Shown: positions 1-11,701 of the stretch, in pieces
Layout: the number at the start of each line of letters is the position of its first letter
Numbering within the stretch: the stretch's first letter is position 1
DNA from: Rutstroemia sp. NJR-2017a BVV2
Taxonomy: Eukaryota; Ascomycota; Leotiomycetes; Helotiales; Rutstroemiaceae
Direction of reading: 5' to 3'
Assembly (NCBI GenBank): GCA_002946415.1
Contig: NJPS01000013.1
Coordinates: 1,178,001-1,242,000 of the forward strand
Length of the DNA stretch: 64,000 nucleotides
Notes under the pieces: model-generated
What the model saw: the letters and a program-made list of their open reading frames with translations, nothing else
Databases searched by the model: none
What the model was told of the DNA's origin: nothing
Made by a program: the position numbers and the translations under genes

Positions 1-997
1 TGTATAATGATTTCCCCAATGGTCCAACATATGGACATACTAGGTATGCTGAGAGCCCTGCTTCAGCTTTCGCGCTTTTCATCTTGACGTACTTTCCTAT
101 ATCGGCGTCTCTCGCCTCGCTCTTTCCTTCACTTCAAAGTTAACTACACGGAAGCCCGGTCCACTTTCTTTATTTCTCCTCATGTTACGTTTCTCCTCCA
201 TCAACTCTCCGGTTCAGATTCGAAAGACAGTGGAACTTTGCACGCTTCCGTCCTTGACCACTCAGTAGATATCATACCGCCGACGAGTTCTTAGCTGCAG
301 AAACCTTAGACCATCGAGGCGATTGCGTCTCCGTTTCGAAACTAAATCAGCTTATCTTGAGATGTCACAGAACTGAGTCTCGCAGGGTCAACCACTCTAA
401 CCATCTGATATCATTCACGAAACTGCCAGAAATTGCCTATCTATCTTTATACCTATTTACCACTTCCATTCCATGGACTACAAGACCTAGTCGGCGTCGC
501 TGCCTTGGAATATCGACATACTGCAAAGTACATCAGTTGCAAGATATGAAATTGCTCATAGTATCAACGGCTTCATATAAGCTCCAAGTTGCTGCTTTTC
601 AGTCCATGTTAGAGCAGCAAAAGCGGATTATCTTTGGAGCTTGAGTTCAGCTTCCAGCAGACTCTCCGATCTATTTCAACCACAAAGGAAGTTACCATTC
701 AGCACAAATCATTCCGAAGCAAGAAGACATATTTCTATTGCATATTCTTGCTTGTGCCGGTGACTCCATGCCGTCAAGCATAATCTCAATCTTCAAGATA
801 TCATCTATTGCCTTCTCAATATTTTCCGGCTTGACTGATTCTTCCATCTCGGCTGATTCTTTCATCTCGAATGATTCTTCCATCTCGACCTTCTCGCCTG
901 GCATTATTTTACTGCCAGCAAACTTACTTCTGTAGTACATATATCTATCACTTACTGAACTTAGTCGAGAGCTTAGCGTGTCGATTGTCTAACCAAA
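1..997. other. Left-edge gene-free stretch
   Basis: I see no supportable gene here. Short open frames on both strands lack splice continuity, compositional bias or recognisable motifs. The right end is the probable promoter and leader of the plus-strand gene starting at 998, whose start codon sits in an AACCAAAATG context with A at -3. Confidence 0.5.
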
Positions 998-2542
998 ATG
1001 AACATGGACAAAGAAAGTCAAGATGAAGACTGTCCTACTAATCCTGCTGGCTCCCCTGCAGATATTGATCCTGAATTGGATCCGTTCGATAAAGCTGAAT
1101 TGCGCTGCAAAAATTTCAATCCATTAATGTTGGAGCTCGAAACATCAATCGGAAATTTACCAGCTTCGAAAGAAAGAGCAAAAATGATATTTGTGGCTGG
1201 TGTGCTTCGGGACAAATATCACCGTGCTGTAAAGAAAAGTCCAAGCCGACGTCCTGAAGATCGAGCTGCATATCCCACTTGTCATACACAGGTTGAGGAG
1301 CTGTTTCGCAAGGCGTTATCCAAACGTCCATGGGAACCCAAAAAACGTTTGATGTCCAACAACGACGAAAACGGGATGACCGAAGGACAGCCAAGTCGGA
1401 AGAGACGAAAAACTGAAGCGTTGCCGGCTACAGGAGCTACAAAGCTCAAGACCATGTCTTCGACCAAGTTGTTGGAAGAAAATCTTCATCCATGGAGAGT
1501 AGGCTCTTGGACAGAGATACCGAACTCCGGTATGCTTTGGCGCGTATGGGACAAGCGGAGCGCATGCAGGATTGACGACAGCCGAGTGGGTTTTCTTGCG
1601 GGGTCACCAGATTACTGCCTGGGTCTATCTGAGGATCGTTCAGTGTCACTTAAGAACCATGCAAACTGGGGCTGTAGGAATCCTAGTCCGTTTATCTCAA
1701 CCACCTCATCTTTTGCAGAGATAGTCGATCATCGCGTCCCGCAATTGAAAAAGCGACAGGGAAAGTATAAAGGACAGCTTATCAACATCAAACTTACCCT
1801 TATCAATGTTCGTGCTAGAATTGCGGCCAAGATGCCAGTACTTAAAATGACGACAGAGCTCGACCACTATAAAGTGCAGACACCGTATGGCAATTTCAGA
1901 AACTATTTGAATTCGTTCTTCGAGAACGAATATCTATGTCCCTTTGTCATCCCTGCGGCTGAAATCGTTGGGACGTTCACCTGGAGTTCTGTGGAGCAGT
2001 GGGCGAAAGACAACAACGCTCCCCTTGAGAGATGGGCCAAAGTTATTGGCAAAAAAGCGTTCAATGAGCATGAGAAGGCAAGAGTAATAGGGGCAACCTC
2101 TAAGTCTCAGCTATCCTGTCACTGCTGTGGTCATGGCGACAGCTGTGCATGCTGCGGACATGTAGCTCCGGCTATCGAGTCTATCTTAGATGAACCTTCC
2201 GACGACAGCCCTGATGCTAGCACTTCTCCCGAGGCAATTAGCGATATCTCCGAGGAAGTCGAGAATATAGATTCTGAAAGTGCCTCGGGCAGTCAGACTA
2301 AAGATGAAACCGAGGATGAAGCTGAGGAAGAAGCTGAGGAAGAAGCTGAGGAAGAAGCTGAGGAGGAAGCTGAGGAAGAAGCTGAGGAGGAAGCTGAGGA
2401 AGAAGCTGAGAATACAGATGATGGGGAAGCCTTGAACAGCATCAACAGTAAATTCTGGAAGCAAGTCTCTGAACCAGATTCTGTTGAAGCTGAGGATGAG
2501 GATACCATTATCGATGATGATGAACAGTGGAACATGTGGTGA
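998..2542 (+). CDS. Hypothetical acidic protein with Cys/His cluster and AEEE repeat
   Basis: This is a single-exon open frame of 514 codons. I do not recognise the family. The first 120 residues are mixed-charge and look helical, followed by a basic stretch (RKRRKTE) that could serve nuclear import. Residues 374-388 form a compact Cys/His cluster of two near-identical halves (CHCCGH and CACCGH), which could bind one or two metal ions. The C-terminal 100 residues are strongly acidic and include a tandem AEEE repeat at about residues 442-471. There is no signal peptide or membrane segment. The start is chosen because A is at -3 and no in-frame ATG lies upstream. A nuclear or chromatin-associated role is only an inference from the acidic tail and basic patch. 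A spliced variant or a narrowly distributed gene is possible. Confidence 0.6.
   Translation: MNMDKESQDEDCPTNPAGSPADIDPELDPFDKAELRCKNFNPLMLELETSIGNLPASKERAKMIFVAGVLRDKYHRAVKKSPSRRPEDRAAYPTCHTQVEELFRKALSKRPWEPKKRLMSNNDENGMTEGQPSRKRRKTEALPATGATKLKTMSSTKLLEENLHPWRVGSWTEIPNSGMLWRVWDKRSACRIDDSRVGFLAGSPDYCLGLSEDRSVSLKNHANWGCRNPSPFISTTSSFAEIVDHRVPQLKKRQGKYKGQLINIKLTLINVRARIAAKMPVLKMTTELDHYKVQTPYGNFRNYLNSFFENEYLCPFVIPAAEIVGTFTWSSVEQWAKDNNAPLERWAKVIGKKAFNEHEKARVIGATSKSQLSCHCCGHGDSCACCGHVAPAIESILDEPSDDSPDASTSPEAISDISEEVENIDSESASGSQTKDETEDEAEEEAEEEAEEEAEEEAEEEAEEEAEEEAENTDDGEALNSINSKFWKQVSEPDSVEAEDEDTIIDDDEQWNMW
2321..2410 (+). repeat. 12-bp coding minisatellite (GCTGAGGARGAA)n
   Basis: About 7.5 tandem copies of a 12-bp unit, GCTGAGGAAGAA or GCTGAGGAGGAA, lie in frame and encode the AEEE repeat of the gene at 998. 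The A/G variant position is synonymous and does not change the protein. The copy number is probably polymorphic. Confidence 0.9.
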
Positions 2543-3666
2543 CTGCACACAGAATTGCACAAGCACAGCTTGAAAGGGGTAATATGGGTCGACTGCTGCA
2601 ACTCTGCGATTACTTGCTTACTTCCTTACTTGTTTTCTTATTTCAGCTTGCGAACGGTGGTGCTCTTTAATCACGAGAGTCGACTTCGTAAATCCCGAAC
2701 TTTGCATATTGGGGAAATGGTTCATATATTTTTTATTATTTCGTTTGTTAGTCGCGTTTACTGGACACACTTGATGGGAGAAGATATTTATCAATGATAA
2801 CCGAGGACACTGACTCGGACATGCGGATGCGGATGCTGGTCTTCTGCTATCAAGCACTCATGGATATCTCAAAGGCATCACCTGCTCCTTATGCCGAGCG
2901 TTTCTTTTTCATACTATTTCTAGCAGTCCTCAAACAGATAATTTTCTATCAATGCAAGACGCTATTAACTAATTGCATCCTAATTTTCCACTGGCTGTAT
3001 GATCTGAATAACTTCCTGGAAATCTTCACAAGAGCAACAACAGCAGACACCCGCCTAGGTTTCTGCCATAGGCACCCCCATCTACAAGGCATTGTCTCAT
3101 CACCGAGAACCTTATATCGTGAGATCTTCAACATATGTTTCTCTGCAGCTGCCTTTCCTGGAAAATCCAAGTACCTGGCAGCAATTTCCGAACACGCTGT
3201 TGCTGTATAAATATAAATACCATCGTAGTTTCGACCAAGGTAACATCCCCACGAAGATGATCACAGTTCAGCACAAAGTATAGAAAGCAGATCCAGGTTA
3301 TACTATAAAGGTATGTACAGAATCCAAAGCAGCGGAAAAACACAGATCAAAGCAATAATCCCTCCCAACAAATCAATGCGCAGCTTCCCACCGAACAGAT
3401 ATGCAATTTTCCCCTTATTTTCCCGATCCCACTGACAAATCTGGTGGTCCAAACAGAGCAAAAAGTGACGAGAAAAAGATCTCAATAATCAAAACAGAAT
3501 CCAATCTCAAAAAGCAGATACAAAAAAAACAAATATAAGAATCGAAAAACAAAAAATAAAAAAGGGGAAATAGGCCATCAACCGAACTATCGGCATCAAG
3601 ACCAAACCCCCAGCACAGCCAATCTCCCCTCAAACCAACCCCCTCCGCACATCCCCCATCACCCAT
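2543..3666. other. Convergent 3' intergenic stretch
   Basis: This lies between the 3' ends of the plus-strand gene at 998 and the minus-strand gene at 3667. It should hold both 3' UTRs. An A-rich run at about 3470-3570 is the 3' flank of the minus-strand gene. I see no gene. Confidence 0.5.
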
Positions 3667-4580
3667 CTACGGGTTCGGCAAAGTGCAAGGAGTCGACGCA
3701 CCCGCCCACCCCAAAAGCCTGTTCGCGATATCACTCGCATAGCAGCTGGTCCCATACCTCGGCTTGCCCAAATCCGCACCCACCGCATAACTCCCCGTAT
3801 TATAGATCCTGGCCGCAATATAGCTGGCCCTGGCGCCCGTGACGCCGCTCTGCGCAAGACATTGCTTCAAGCCGTCGCCGCTGGCGGTGCCGGCCGTGCC
3901 GTCGGTGATCATGCCGGTGATCTGCGCGGCCGGGCAGGGGTTCTGCGCGGAGCCGTCGGTCAGCCCTTGGTGGTTGCTGTTGCAGTTGTGGGACCCGTTG
4001 TGGTCTTGCATGAGGCCTGGGTTGATGACGCCCCCGTTCGAGATGGGGGCGCGCACGCAGCCCCCGGATTCTTGCATTACGATGGCGAGGATGAAGCGGG
4101 TGTCGACACCGGTGGAGGCGGAGACGCTGAGGGGGAGAGATTAGTTTTGGGGGGTTTTGGGGAGGGTGAAGGAAGAGGTGTTGGGGTGGTGCGGTGAGAT
4201 GGGGATTTTGTGTTAGGTGGTGAAGAGCCTGGGAAGAAAAGTAAAAAAAAACTACTAACCTCTTAATAGCAGAGAGAATTTCCGCAATCTCAGCCGGGCT
4301 GTTATTGGCTTGCTTGAACTGGGTGCAAGAAGATGAAAGAATAGCTTGGTTGTTTGCCCACCTGGTACAAATTAGCATCACTTCCATTACACCTACACGA
4401 GACGAGGAAAGGGGATACTAACATAGTATCGAAGCTAGCCCAAGCAGTCTGAGCAGGCCAGTTGGTTCCATCACCGGTATACAGCTTGTATGCAACTGCG
4501 CGTTGTTCAAGTTCAGGAGTAGGCATGGCATAGGCGAGAGATGCCATTGCAAGGAGGTAAGTGAGAGATTTGGAGAACAT
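3667..4580 (-). CDS. Secreted lysozyme-like (SLT/GH23-like fold) protein
   Basis: Three exons, complement(join(3667..4126, 4260..4361, 4423..4580)), give 239 residues. Residues 1-18 are a clear signal peptide (hydrophobic, ending AYA), and a short TPELEQR propeptide may follow. The central part has the lysozyme/transglycosylase signature: a helix [13 protein letters not shown] with a candidate catalytic Glu106, then a [10 protein letters not shown] segment resembling the GLMQ motif of soluble lytic transglycosylases. Seven or eight cysteines in the mature part (as in GSHNC, NPCPAAQ, LKQC, TSCYA, TPCTL) suggest disulfides in the extracellular space. Phases match: exon 1 ends in AT and exon 2 starts with G, giving Met53-Trp54, and exon 2 ends in AG and exon 3 starts with C. 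The likely role is cleavage of peptidoglycan or a related glycan, but the substrate is unproven. Confidence 0.78.
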
Positions 4581-4766
4581 GGTGATGGTTGGATATAAGG
4601 ACTGGAAGGTGGCTGGTGGATAAAGTAGAATAGAATAGAATGGGTTTGTAAAGGAGTGTGAGAATGAATGAAAACTGAAAGTAAAGGAATGTAGAGAAGA
4701 GAGAGACTGAAGAAACTGATTGACTGTAATGAGGAGAAGACATTTTGCTAGATGCAACTCCTCATC

Positions 4767-4772
4767 TATATA
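4767..4772 (-). promoter_or_regulatory. Possible TATA box of the lysozyme-like gene
   Basis: TATATA lies about 187 bp upstream of the start codon of the minus-strand secreted protein gene. Its distance fits a fungal core promoter with a leader of about 150 nt. The call rests on sequence alone. Confidence 0.35.
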
Positions 4773-6346
4773 CTCGCGGGAGATTGATCTTGGGATGGGA
4801 TCTCTCATCTTGGTTGAGCAAATGCATGAATGCATGTTCATGGAAATAGAATCATCATCCTCCAGATTGGTGATGAGAATGCTCTCACTGTGAAGAGAAA
4901 GTCACATTACAGTACGCATGGAACGTTACGCTACTCAAAGCAGTAGAATAGATGCTCTGGGAAGGGTTCGAGATGAAACGGCGTAATCTAATCCAGAAGA
5001 AAGGATTCCTAAAGTCACGTTTTGTTTCTTCCCAATTCAATGCACTCGCAATTTGGAATCAAAACCTCGACCATGTGCTCCCACACGTGATCCTTCGATC
5101 TGATGTGGTATGATGTTTGAGGCTCGAGGATTCTGAAGACACCCACTGAATGTTTCTCGCAGCCAGAGCTGAGATCCAGTAAAGCGCCATATCACACTTG
5201 TGGCATTTTTGTGCTACTTGAAATCACTAACTCCTCGTAAACTGCCGAAAATTATCAAGCCCATACTTCGCCGTGAGGGAAAACACTTCCTCCAAGCCTA
5301 CCTGATGAAGCCATTGCGAGAAAATCAATGCCACCACCACCAGAAAACAAACCCCCGCCGTAGCTGTTTCGAAACACCACGCCGCAAAACTCTAGGTGCC
5401 GAAACCCAGTCAGAGCCGCAACCCCAGCCGAAAATCTCAACAGCAAAACCGAGCCGCAATCCTTGTGAACCACAGCCCTTGTGACCTACTCATCTCATTC
5501 TCTCTCATCATATCTCAAATCACGCATTTCATTCCACCTCAGATTCCCACCCCCAAACCATCCATCCATCCATCCATCCATTCACCCAACATCTGAGATC
5601 ATCTCATCTCAGAACCCCAGCATTGCATCGTATTTCACCCCCTTGCCCGCACCGCACCGCACCGCCACACCCCATCCGCATCCCACACTCCTCTCCTCGC
5701 ACGAGATTAAAAAATGCAACCCCGCATTCCCATGCTGCTTGTTAAGCGAAAGGATGTCTACATCTTCAATTTCCCAAACACCGCGGCCGTTCCGTAACTT
5801 GTGCATAAACAATACAGATTAGTCCCTGCGAAAATCATACTTGCTTACTGTTCCTCCCTCTCCTTGCTGCAAGTAATTTTCCCACATCACGGGACACAGC
5901 ATCATCCGTTTATTTCGTTTGTTTCCTTTCATCCCTCTGGACAACCTTGACACACAGCAAGAGCCGACGTTTCGCAATCGCTTTTCTGATCTTACTTATC
6001 CATCCATCCAACAAAGAATTTGATTTAGATTTTTACATAAACCGAATAATAGATTCGTATTCCAGAATCCGGATGTCTTGCGATAATTAGAGAAGAGGAA
6101 GGAGGTGTAGGTAGGTAAGTAGACAGATAGCCTTAGGCACTTGCCAGGAAAAGGGTTGAGAGAGAGAGATCGTATATATGTAATCTTATGTGTGATGGGC
6201 TGATTACCACAATGCATTTACAACGTCTCGGACTTTACCGCACATCTGGCGCAAGTAAAAGTAAACATAACTTAGAATGTCCAATTCATTCATCCCCCAT
6301 CCTCATCCATAATTCATACAAACAAACAACCCACTAAAAACTATCC

Positions 6347-6427
6347 ACCACCACCACCATCACCACCATTACCACCATCGCCACCATTACCACCATCGCC
6401 ACCATTACCACCATCACCACCACCATT
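6347..6427 (+). repeat. (ACC/ATC)n minisatellite
   Basis: An array of CACCAT, TACCAC and CGCCAC variants has an approximate 18-bp period (CACCATTACCACCATCGC). It is non-coding, about 300 bp past the stop codon of the PhoD-like gene, and could lie within its 3' UTR or terminator region. Confidence 0.8.
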
Positions 6428-6728
6428 GACTAACATACCATATACCTCCTTTAGCAGTTCCAATCCTAGTAAATACCGACGAATAATACACTCCAATACA
6501 ATACAATACGATACCATACATCGACATGAGTATCAGTCTCTTCGTTCTTTCTTCCTCGCCTTTGAAAACAATTAACATAACTAAAAAGGGGGTATTTATA
6601 CTTTTGTCTCCATCAATCGCTCGCTCGCACCCGCTACGCACTCATCCCCCAAGCATACCATTAATATGAATTCTCTCCCTCCCGCCGCCCGAGTATTCCT
6701 TCCCCTCGAGATGTCTCCCCCTTCCCCA

Positions 6729-9700
6729 TCACAAAACCTCCACACTCTCCTCCCCCGCCACCCTCTCCCTACTCTCCGCAACCATCTTCCCCTTCCCCTT
6801 CCTCCTCCCCCTCGCTCTACTCCTCAACCAAACCAACAAATCATACTCCCTCTTCTTCCTCGCCCCCTCCTCCCCCATCAAATCTTCATACCAAAGCGCC
6901 GGCACCAACAACCGATATGGCATCGTAATGCCCGCCGGATCCTTCTGATTGACCTCGAAATTCAGACAAATATCCAATCCATTCTCGAGGTTCACCTGCC
7001 GCACATTTCCCCTTCTCAATTGCTTCTCAGAGAGTCCCGTCGGGGTACGATGGAATTGCGTTCTCGCGGGAGGAAACGGTTGCGATTGTGGCTGCGCGCC
7101 TGCGATGGAAGTTGATGCATTTTTAGGCGTGGTGTCGGTTGCGCGTGGAGGTTGGTTTTCAAAGGCGTAGTATTCGGTGTTTTCGTCGCCGGCGCCGCCG
7201 CCGCCGCGCATGGTTGCGGGGGCGGTTGTGGGACCGTCGAGAGTCGCGTTGTAGGAGAGGTCGTCGTCGCTGTCGGCGCCGTAGCCATTGATGCCGCCGT
7301 CGTCTGGTCTGCGTCTGCTGTTGCGTCTGAAAAGGCCAGAGAAATCTTTTCGTGTTAGGGAAAGGCTTCTTGTGAGACTACGTGGGCGACCGGAGTCCAC
7401 TGAGCTTCGACGAGAGAGCGATGGTCGTCTCTGGAAGAATGAGGCACTAGATAGTGGGGGTGCGTCAGAGCGGTAGCTGGGGCCTTTGGTGGAGAAGCGA
7501 CGTAGTAGGCCACGTCTGGGCGCAGGCTCTACACTGCCGTCGTATGATGCAGTTGCCGGTGATGAAGGTCTAGTCATAGCAGGATTGTACTCTCGGATTG
7601 AGCACCAATTTCTACGATTCAATAGACGCTTGTTATTCCTAGGTTTTCCATCGACGTCGTGGGTGAAGAGAGGAATCATATCTTCATCAGTCTCTGCATC
7701 TAAATGGTGCACTTTATTACGCTTGTTAAGGATATCCGCAAGCATGTCAGGCGGGGGTGCATTAGCGATAGCTGAAGATATAACGTTTGGCATATAACGG
7801 AAGTCCTGATCCTTGGGAATTTTGAGCTTGGGATTCGAGTAGAATTGCCCGATTGCACCGAGATGGACATCGCCACTATACAAGTTAGCATTTGGCGTTC
7901 AATCTGCATCTGAGACTACCTACCCTAGGAAAGTGATTCGGACAGACTTCTCGGCTGCCAGATCTTGGAATTCCTTGATCAACCAATTTCGCTCGTCCTT
8001 ATGATGAGCCGCTGTCCAATGGTCATCGAGATCGTCTAGAATTTCCACACCACCATCGAAATGGTTCATCAAATTCTTGCCTAGTATACCAGCTCTGCCC
8101 ATTGCTTTGATGGGTACCATGGCTTTTGAGGTGAGGCTAAAAGCTTATTAGTAACACATTCAGTGGTCTGAAAAGTTAGTACTTACAGTGATTCCAACCA
8201 GACCAGTCTCGGATAAGCAATCGGCACACCCAGTAGTACGATGAGATGTTTGGTCTTTCCTTTGATAATATCCCTTTCGAGTCGATCAAAAATCTTATGG
8301 TAAGTCTCAGCAGTAATGATCTCATCGTTCATACGCTCTGTGCGACAATCAAGCCCAAGGAATACAATACCACCACCCAGCGAGGTCAGAATGCTCCTAC
8401 TCAATTCCGCGATATAAGGTCCCGGCTGGGCTCCTAAAAGCCAACTAGGCTCCGTCTCTTCACCCTCGTCGATACTGGTCTGCTGCTGGAATAACATATA
8501 GTACTTGAATGCCATGTTCCCTAAGCCAGACATGACTGGACAGCTCATATAACTATCTGGATAAGAGCCAAATCCATCAATAATATCGTGGTCGTCGAAA
8601 ATATTGACCATGGGAATCTGTGAATTTGCAACGCCGAAAAGGCCTTGAGAAAACCACATGCAGTAGCTGTCAAGATAAAACTTTTCCATTTCGTCCTGCA
8701 TCTCTGGGGTCAATGGGAGACTTTCCTTGTGAAGGGGGTTTTTAATGTTAAGCCATTCTTTGAAAAGGGTTGTCCGTTCCATAATATGGTCATTGTAGAG
8801 CTGGTCACCACCTCCGAGCATGACGTGGAATGGCTGCGTTTGGTGGGTATTCAGAACGTCTCTCCACATAGGATCCGGTCCATTGAAGTCGCTTGGGTGC
8901 ACATCCATCGTAAAACCGTTGCAGCTGTAGAACATTATGTTCATTGATTGCCCCCGTGCTGGAACCCAAAACCCTGTCGCTGGTCCACGATTTATGCGAT
9001 ACGCAATGCGTTGCTGTTTGCTCCGTAGCTCTACTTCAATGTTGAATCTCCAGAAGGTAACCCCACGGTCGGCATGTAAGCGGAAACCTCGCACTTCCTT
9101 GTATTTGCCAGCTTTCTCGCCATCATATTGACTCTTCTTACGCTTCTTGTCAGCAGTACCGTCAAGGTTGCTTCTTCTTGATTCAAATAGGCCACCATCA
9201 TTCTCGATTTGTGAGAGGTCCTGTTCCTCATCTAGATGTTCAACTGGCCGAGTATAGAGGGTCCTACCATCTCGGCCAATCTTTGGAAGCCCTGCAATTG
9301 GGTCAATATATTCAGGGGCAAGTTCTTCTCCATCAACTTGTGCCGGTGGTGGAGCCATTAAATCAACGGGTTGTAGGAATAACCTGAGAGTTGGAGCCAG
9401 CTCGTAAGAGGAATGTGAGTCTTGAGTGACAATCATAACGCTTCCTCGCCATATCTCACGTTCCGGCAGAGGTCCGCGAGCAACAGATCGGTGTGATGTT
9501 TTTTCTGTGCGCAATCCATAGTAGCGTAGGAGAGGCCCACATTTCAATAGGAGAGGTGGTTTAAATCTAGTGGGAGCTATTTCAGGACGAATGCGGATGA
9601 ACCGCATCGCACACGTTAGTGAATGATCTTGATGAACTACAGGGGGGGTTTTAGAAGAATGCATGCTAGATGATGGTCGTGCAGCGTCCAGTTTGCTCGC

Positions 9701-11701
9701 ATATCCAGATTTGAATTTGGGCCGTAACCGATCAAATCCAGTGCGAGTCTTTTGAACCGACAAATGCTGCTCGGCAATGCATCCGGCGCACTCTTCCATG
9801 GAACCAAAAGCTAGAGGTACTATACCATTATCTTCATCGTATTCGCCATCGTAGGCTTCTGCTTTCCTTTGCTTGACTGAGCTCTTCCTTCCCGGACGTC
9901 CACCTTCCCACCAACTGTTGTCCTTTTCCGTTTCGCTTCCTATATCTTCAAGATTCAGTAGTTGCCCTGCTAGCAGAGCTACTCCACCTTTCTTCCACTC
10001 ATTGAGCCGCTGGGATGGGGCATACAATCCAGCTCCGGGCTTGTAATCATGATGTCGATGAAGTGTGTCGGATAAATGGTGACGATGGTGTTGACTGCTT
10101 TCATAACCTGCACCGTCTCCAGCAGCAGCTGGACCAACTCGATCTCTCGATGAGACCGAATTTACTTTTCTATCATGTTGACTATCTCCAGTCAACTGCT
10201 CCATCTTCCGCCTAGACCCGCGTCGAACAGGAACCCCTCTCATTTCTTCGTCTGAGCTGGATGGGGAATCACCGCGTATCCCTGCCGCACGTGCAGAATA
10301 GCCCCTGGAGTTCAAAGGCTCAGTTGCCCGTCTAGAAACTGACTTTATGGACTCGCGTTGATCGCTAGAAGACGCTCTTCTGGGTAAAGTATCTTGGTAA
10401 GATTTGTCACTTTGTCTGCTCCAATGATCTGGCGGTGGATCCTTTCGGAGTTTGTTGCTTGCACTTCGATAGAGAAGTCCGGATGCTTCTGCAGCTGCAG
10501 CGGCCCCAACAGCTATTGGAATACCGGACTTTTGTTTCGCACTTTGTGTACGCTGAGGGGCGAAACTATTATCACTTCCACGAGCAAAACTGACTCTATT
10601 TTCAAGCGACTGGACTGGAGAGACACCAATTTTTGGTGAGGCGTTCGAAATCGGTCTTCTTTCCGGCACAATGGGACTTCGCTGCAAACCTTCCCTCAAC
10701 CTCGTATTTGAAGTTGTTGCAACCCCTGGCCCTTCCACAGTCTTTGGCTGGGATTGTAAACCACCTTCTGGTGCCTTGGCAACTGGACGGTTCCTGAAAC
10801 GTACAGAGTTCTGGGTAGTAGGTTGTTCACTAGGTCTTCCACCATTAAACTTTCCTTCTCTCATCAACTGTTCAGCTTCCTCCACTCGTGCTCGCTTCTC
10901 TTCCTTTGTGATACTGTCGAGCGTCAACTCTAGCCGTTGAAGCGGAGATCTATCTGGTGCCCACTCTTTGCGCCTTTTAACGTTCACTGCATCGGATATG
11001 GAAATTTTCCTAGCATGTGAGCCAGAAGTATCACGGCGTCTAGGCTCTTCCCTGCTTCCTGAGGTTTCACCGTTCCTCGTACCACCTCTCCCGTTGCTTC
11101 TGCTGCGTGTTTCTCTTCGATATGTGTCCCTTTCACTCAACGGAGATGATGTGCCAAGCACCTCCCAATTGTTATCTTCCTCGGGTGCTTCTGTAGGACT
11201 GACTGGAGCTTCTGATCTGCGGGTCGGCCTTGTCCTCGACGGAACTTGATCTCCAATCAAAGCTCCACTTGCAAAAGACTCCTTATAACTAGCTGGTAAA
11301 GGTGGTCGTCGAGGGTTTGTAGCATTTGGCGGAGAGGCAGGAGAATTGCTTGAGCTGAGGTTGTCCTTGTTACGGCTTTCCCCTCTGCGCCTTCTCTTTT
11401 CCAAATAGTCACTATTGTAGGACGTGCCAGTTGGATCGTATTGGTATGAGGGTGGTCGAGGAGCTAAACCATCTCCCCGAAACGTGGAAGCTACTGGAGA
11501 GGCAAATGGACTTTGCGTAGAAATTGTTGGGGCTTCCGTTTGGGTTGATTCTCGATTTCGTTTAGGATCTTGAGTAGAAAGTCGCTCCTTCTTCGTGTCG
11601 ATGGACAAGCTCTCCTTTCTCGCATTCGCACCCCCATTCCCAACAGAATTATGCCTGGTAACATTGGGAGGAGGCAACTGCCCCCAGTAAGGTGCTGCCA
11701 T
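6729..11701 (-). CDS. Large PhoD-like phosphatase domain protein
   Basis: Three exons, complement(join(6729..7875, 7924..8136, 8187..11701)), give 1624 residues. The first 600 or so are disordered, rich in Ser, Arg and Pro. The PhoD-type metallophosphatase core follows, with GGGD at 963-966, FDDHD at about 1035-1039, CRTE at about 1119-1122, and GGDVH completed across intron 2 at about 1243-1247. These motifs carry the expected metal-ligand Asp and His residues. The last 380 residues are again disordered, with RRFSTKG and many Ser/Arg motifs. No signal peptide or membrane segment is seen, so it is probably cytosolic, unlike secreted bacterial PhoD. Both introns have clean borders (CT|GTAAGT and GG|GTAGGT) and restore the motif ends LLTSKAM and FLGGDVHLGA. 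Start context is good and the N-terminus (MAAPYWGQLPPP) reads as native. Substrate is unknown, and the long tails suggest regulation by phosphorylation. Confidence 0.9.

Larger units (their letters stand above)
4581..6728. other. Gene-free stretch with simple repeats
   Basis: This holds the promoter of the minus-strand secreted protein gene on the left and the 3' UTR of the minus-strand PhoD-like gene on the right. Short open frames are low-complexity shadows. Tandem (CCAT)n lies at 5558-5582 and a trinucleotide-based minisatellite at 6347-6427. Confidence 0.5.

Noticed and set aside
357..644. 95-codon plus-strand open frame
   Set aside because: No motif, signal peptide, coding bias or splice partner; length is expected by chance.
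2186..2601. Two minus-strand frames rich in Ser, Leu and Phe opposite the AEEE repeat
   Set aside because: They are the antisense reading of the GAG/GAA-rich minisatellite and have no independent support.
3800..4387. 195-codon Arg/His-rich frame overlapping the lysozyme-like gene
   Set aside because: Its start is exon 2 of the secreted protein read through an intron; the rest is an out-of-frame shadow of exon 3.
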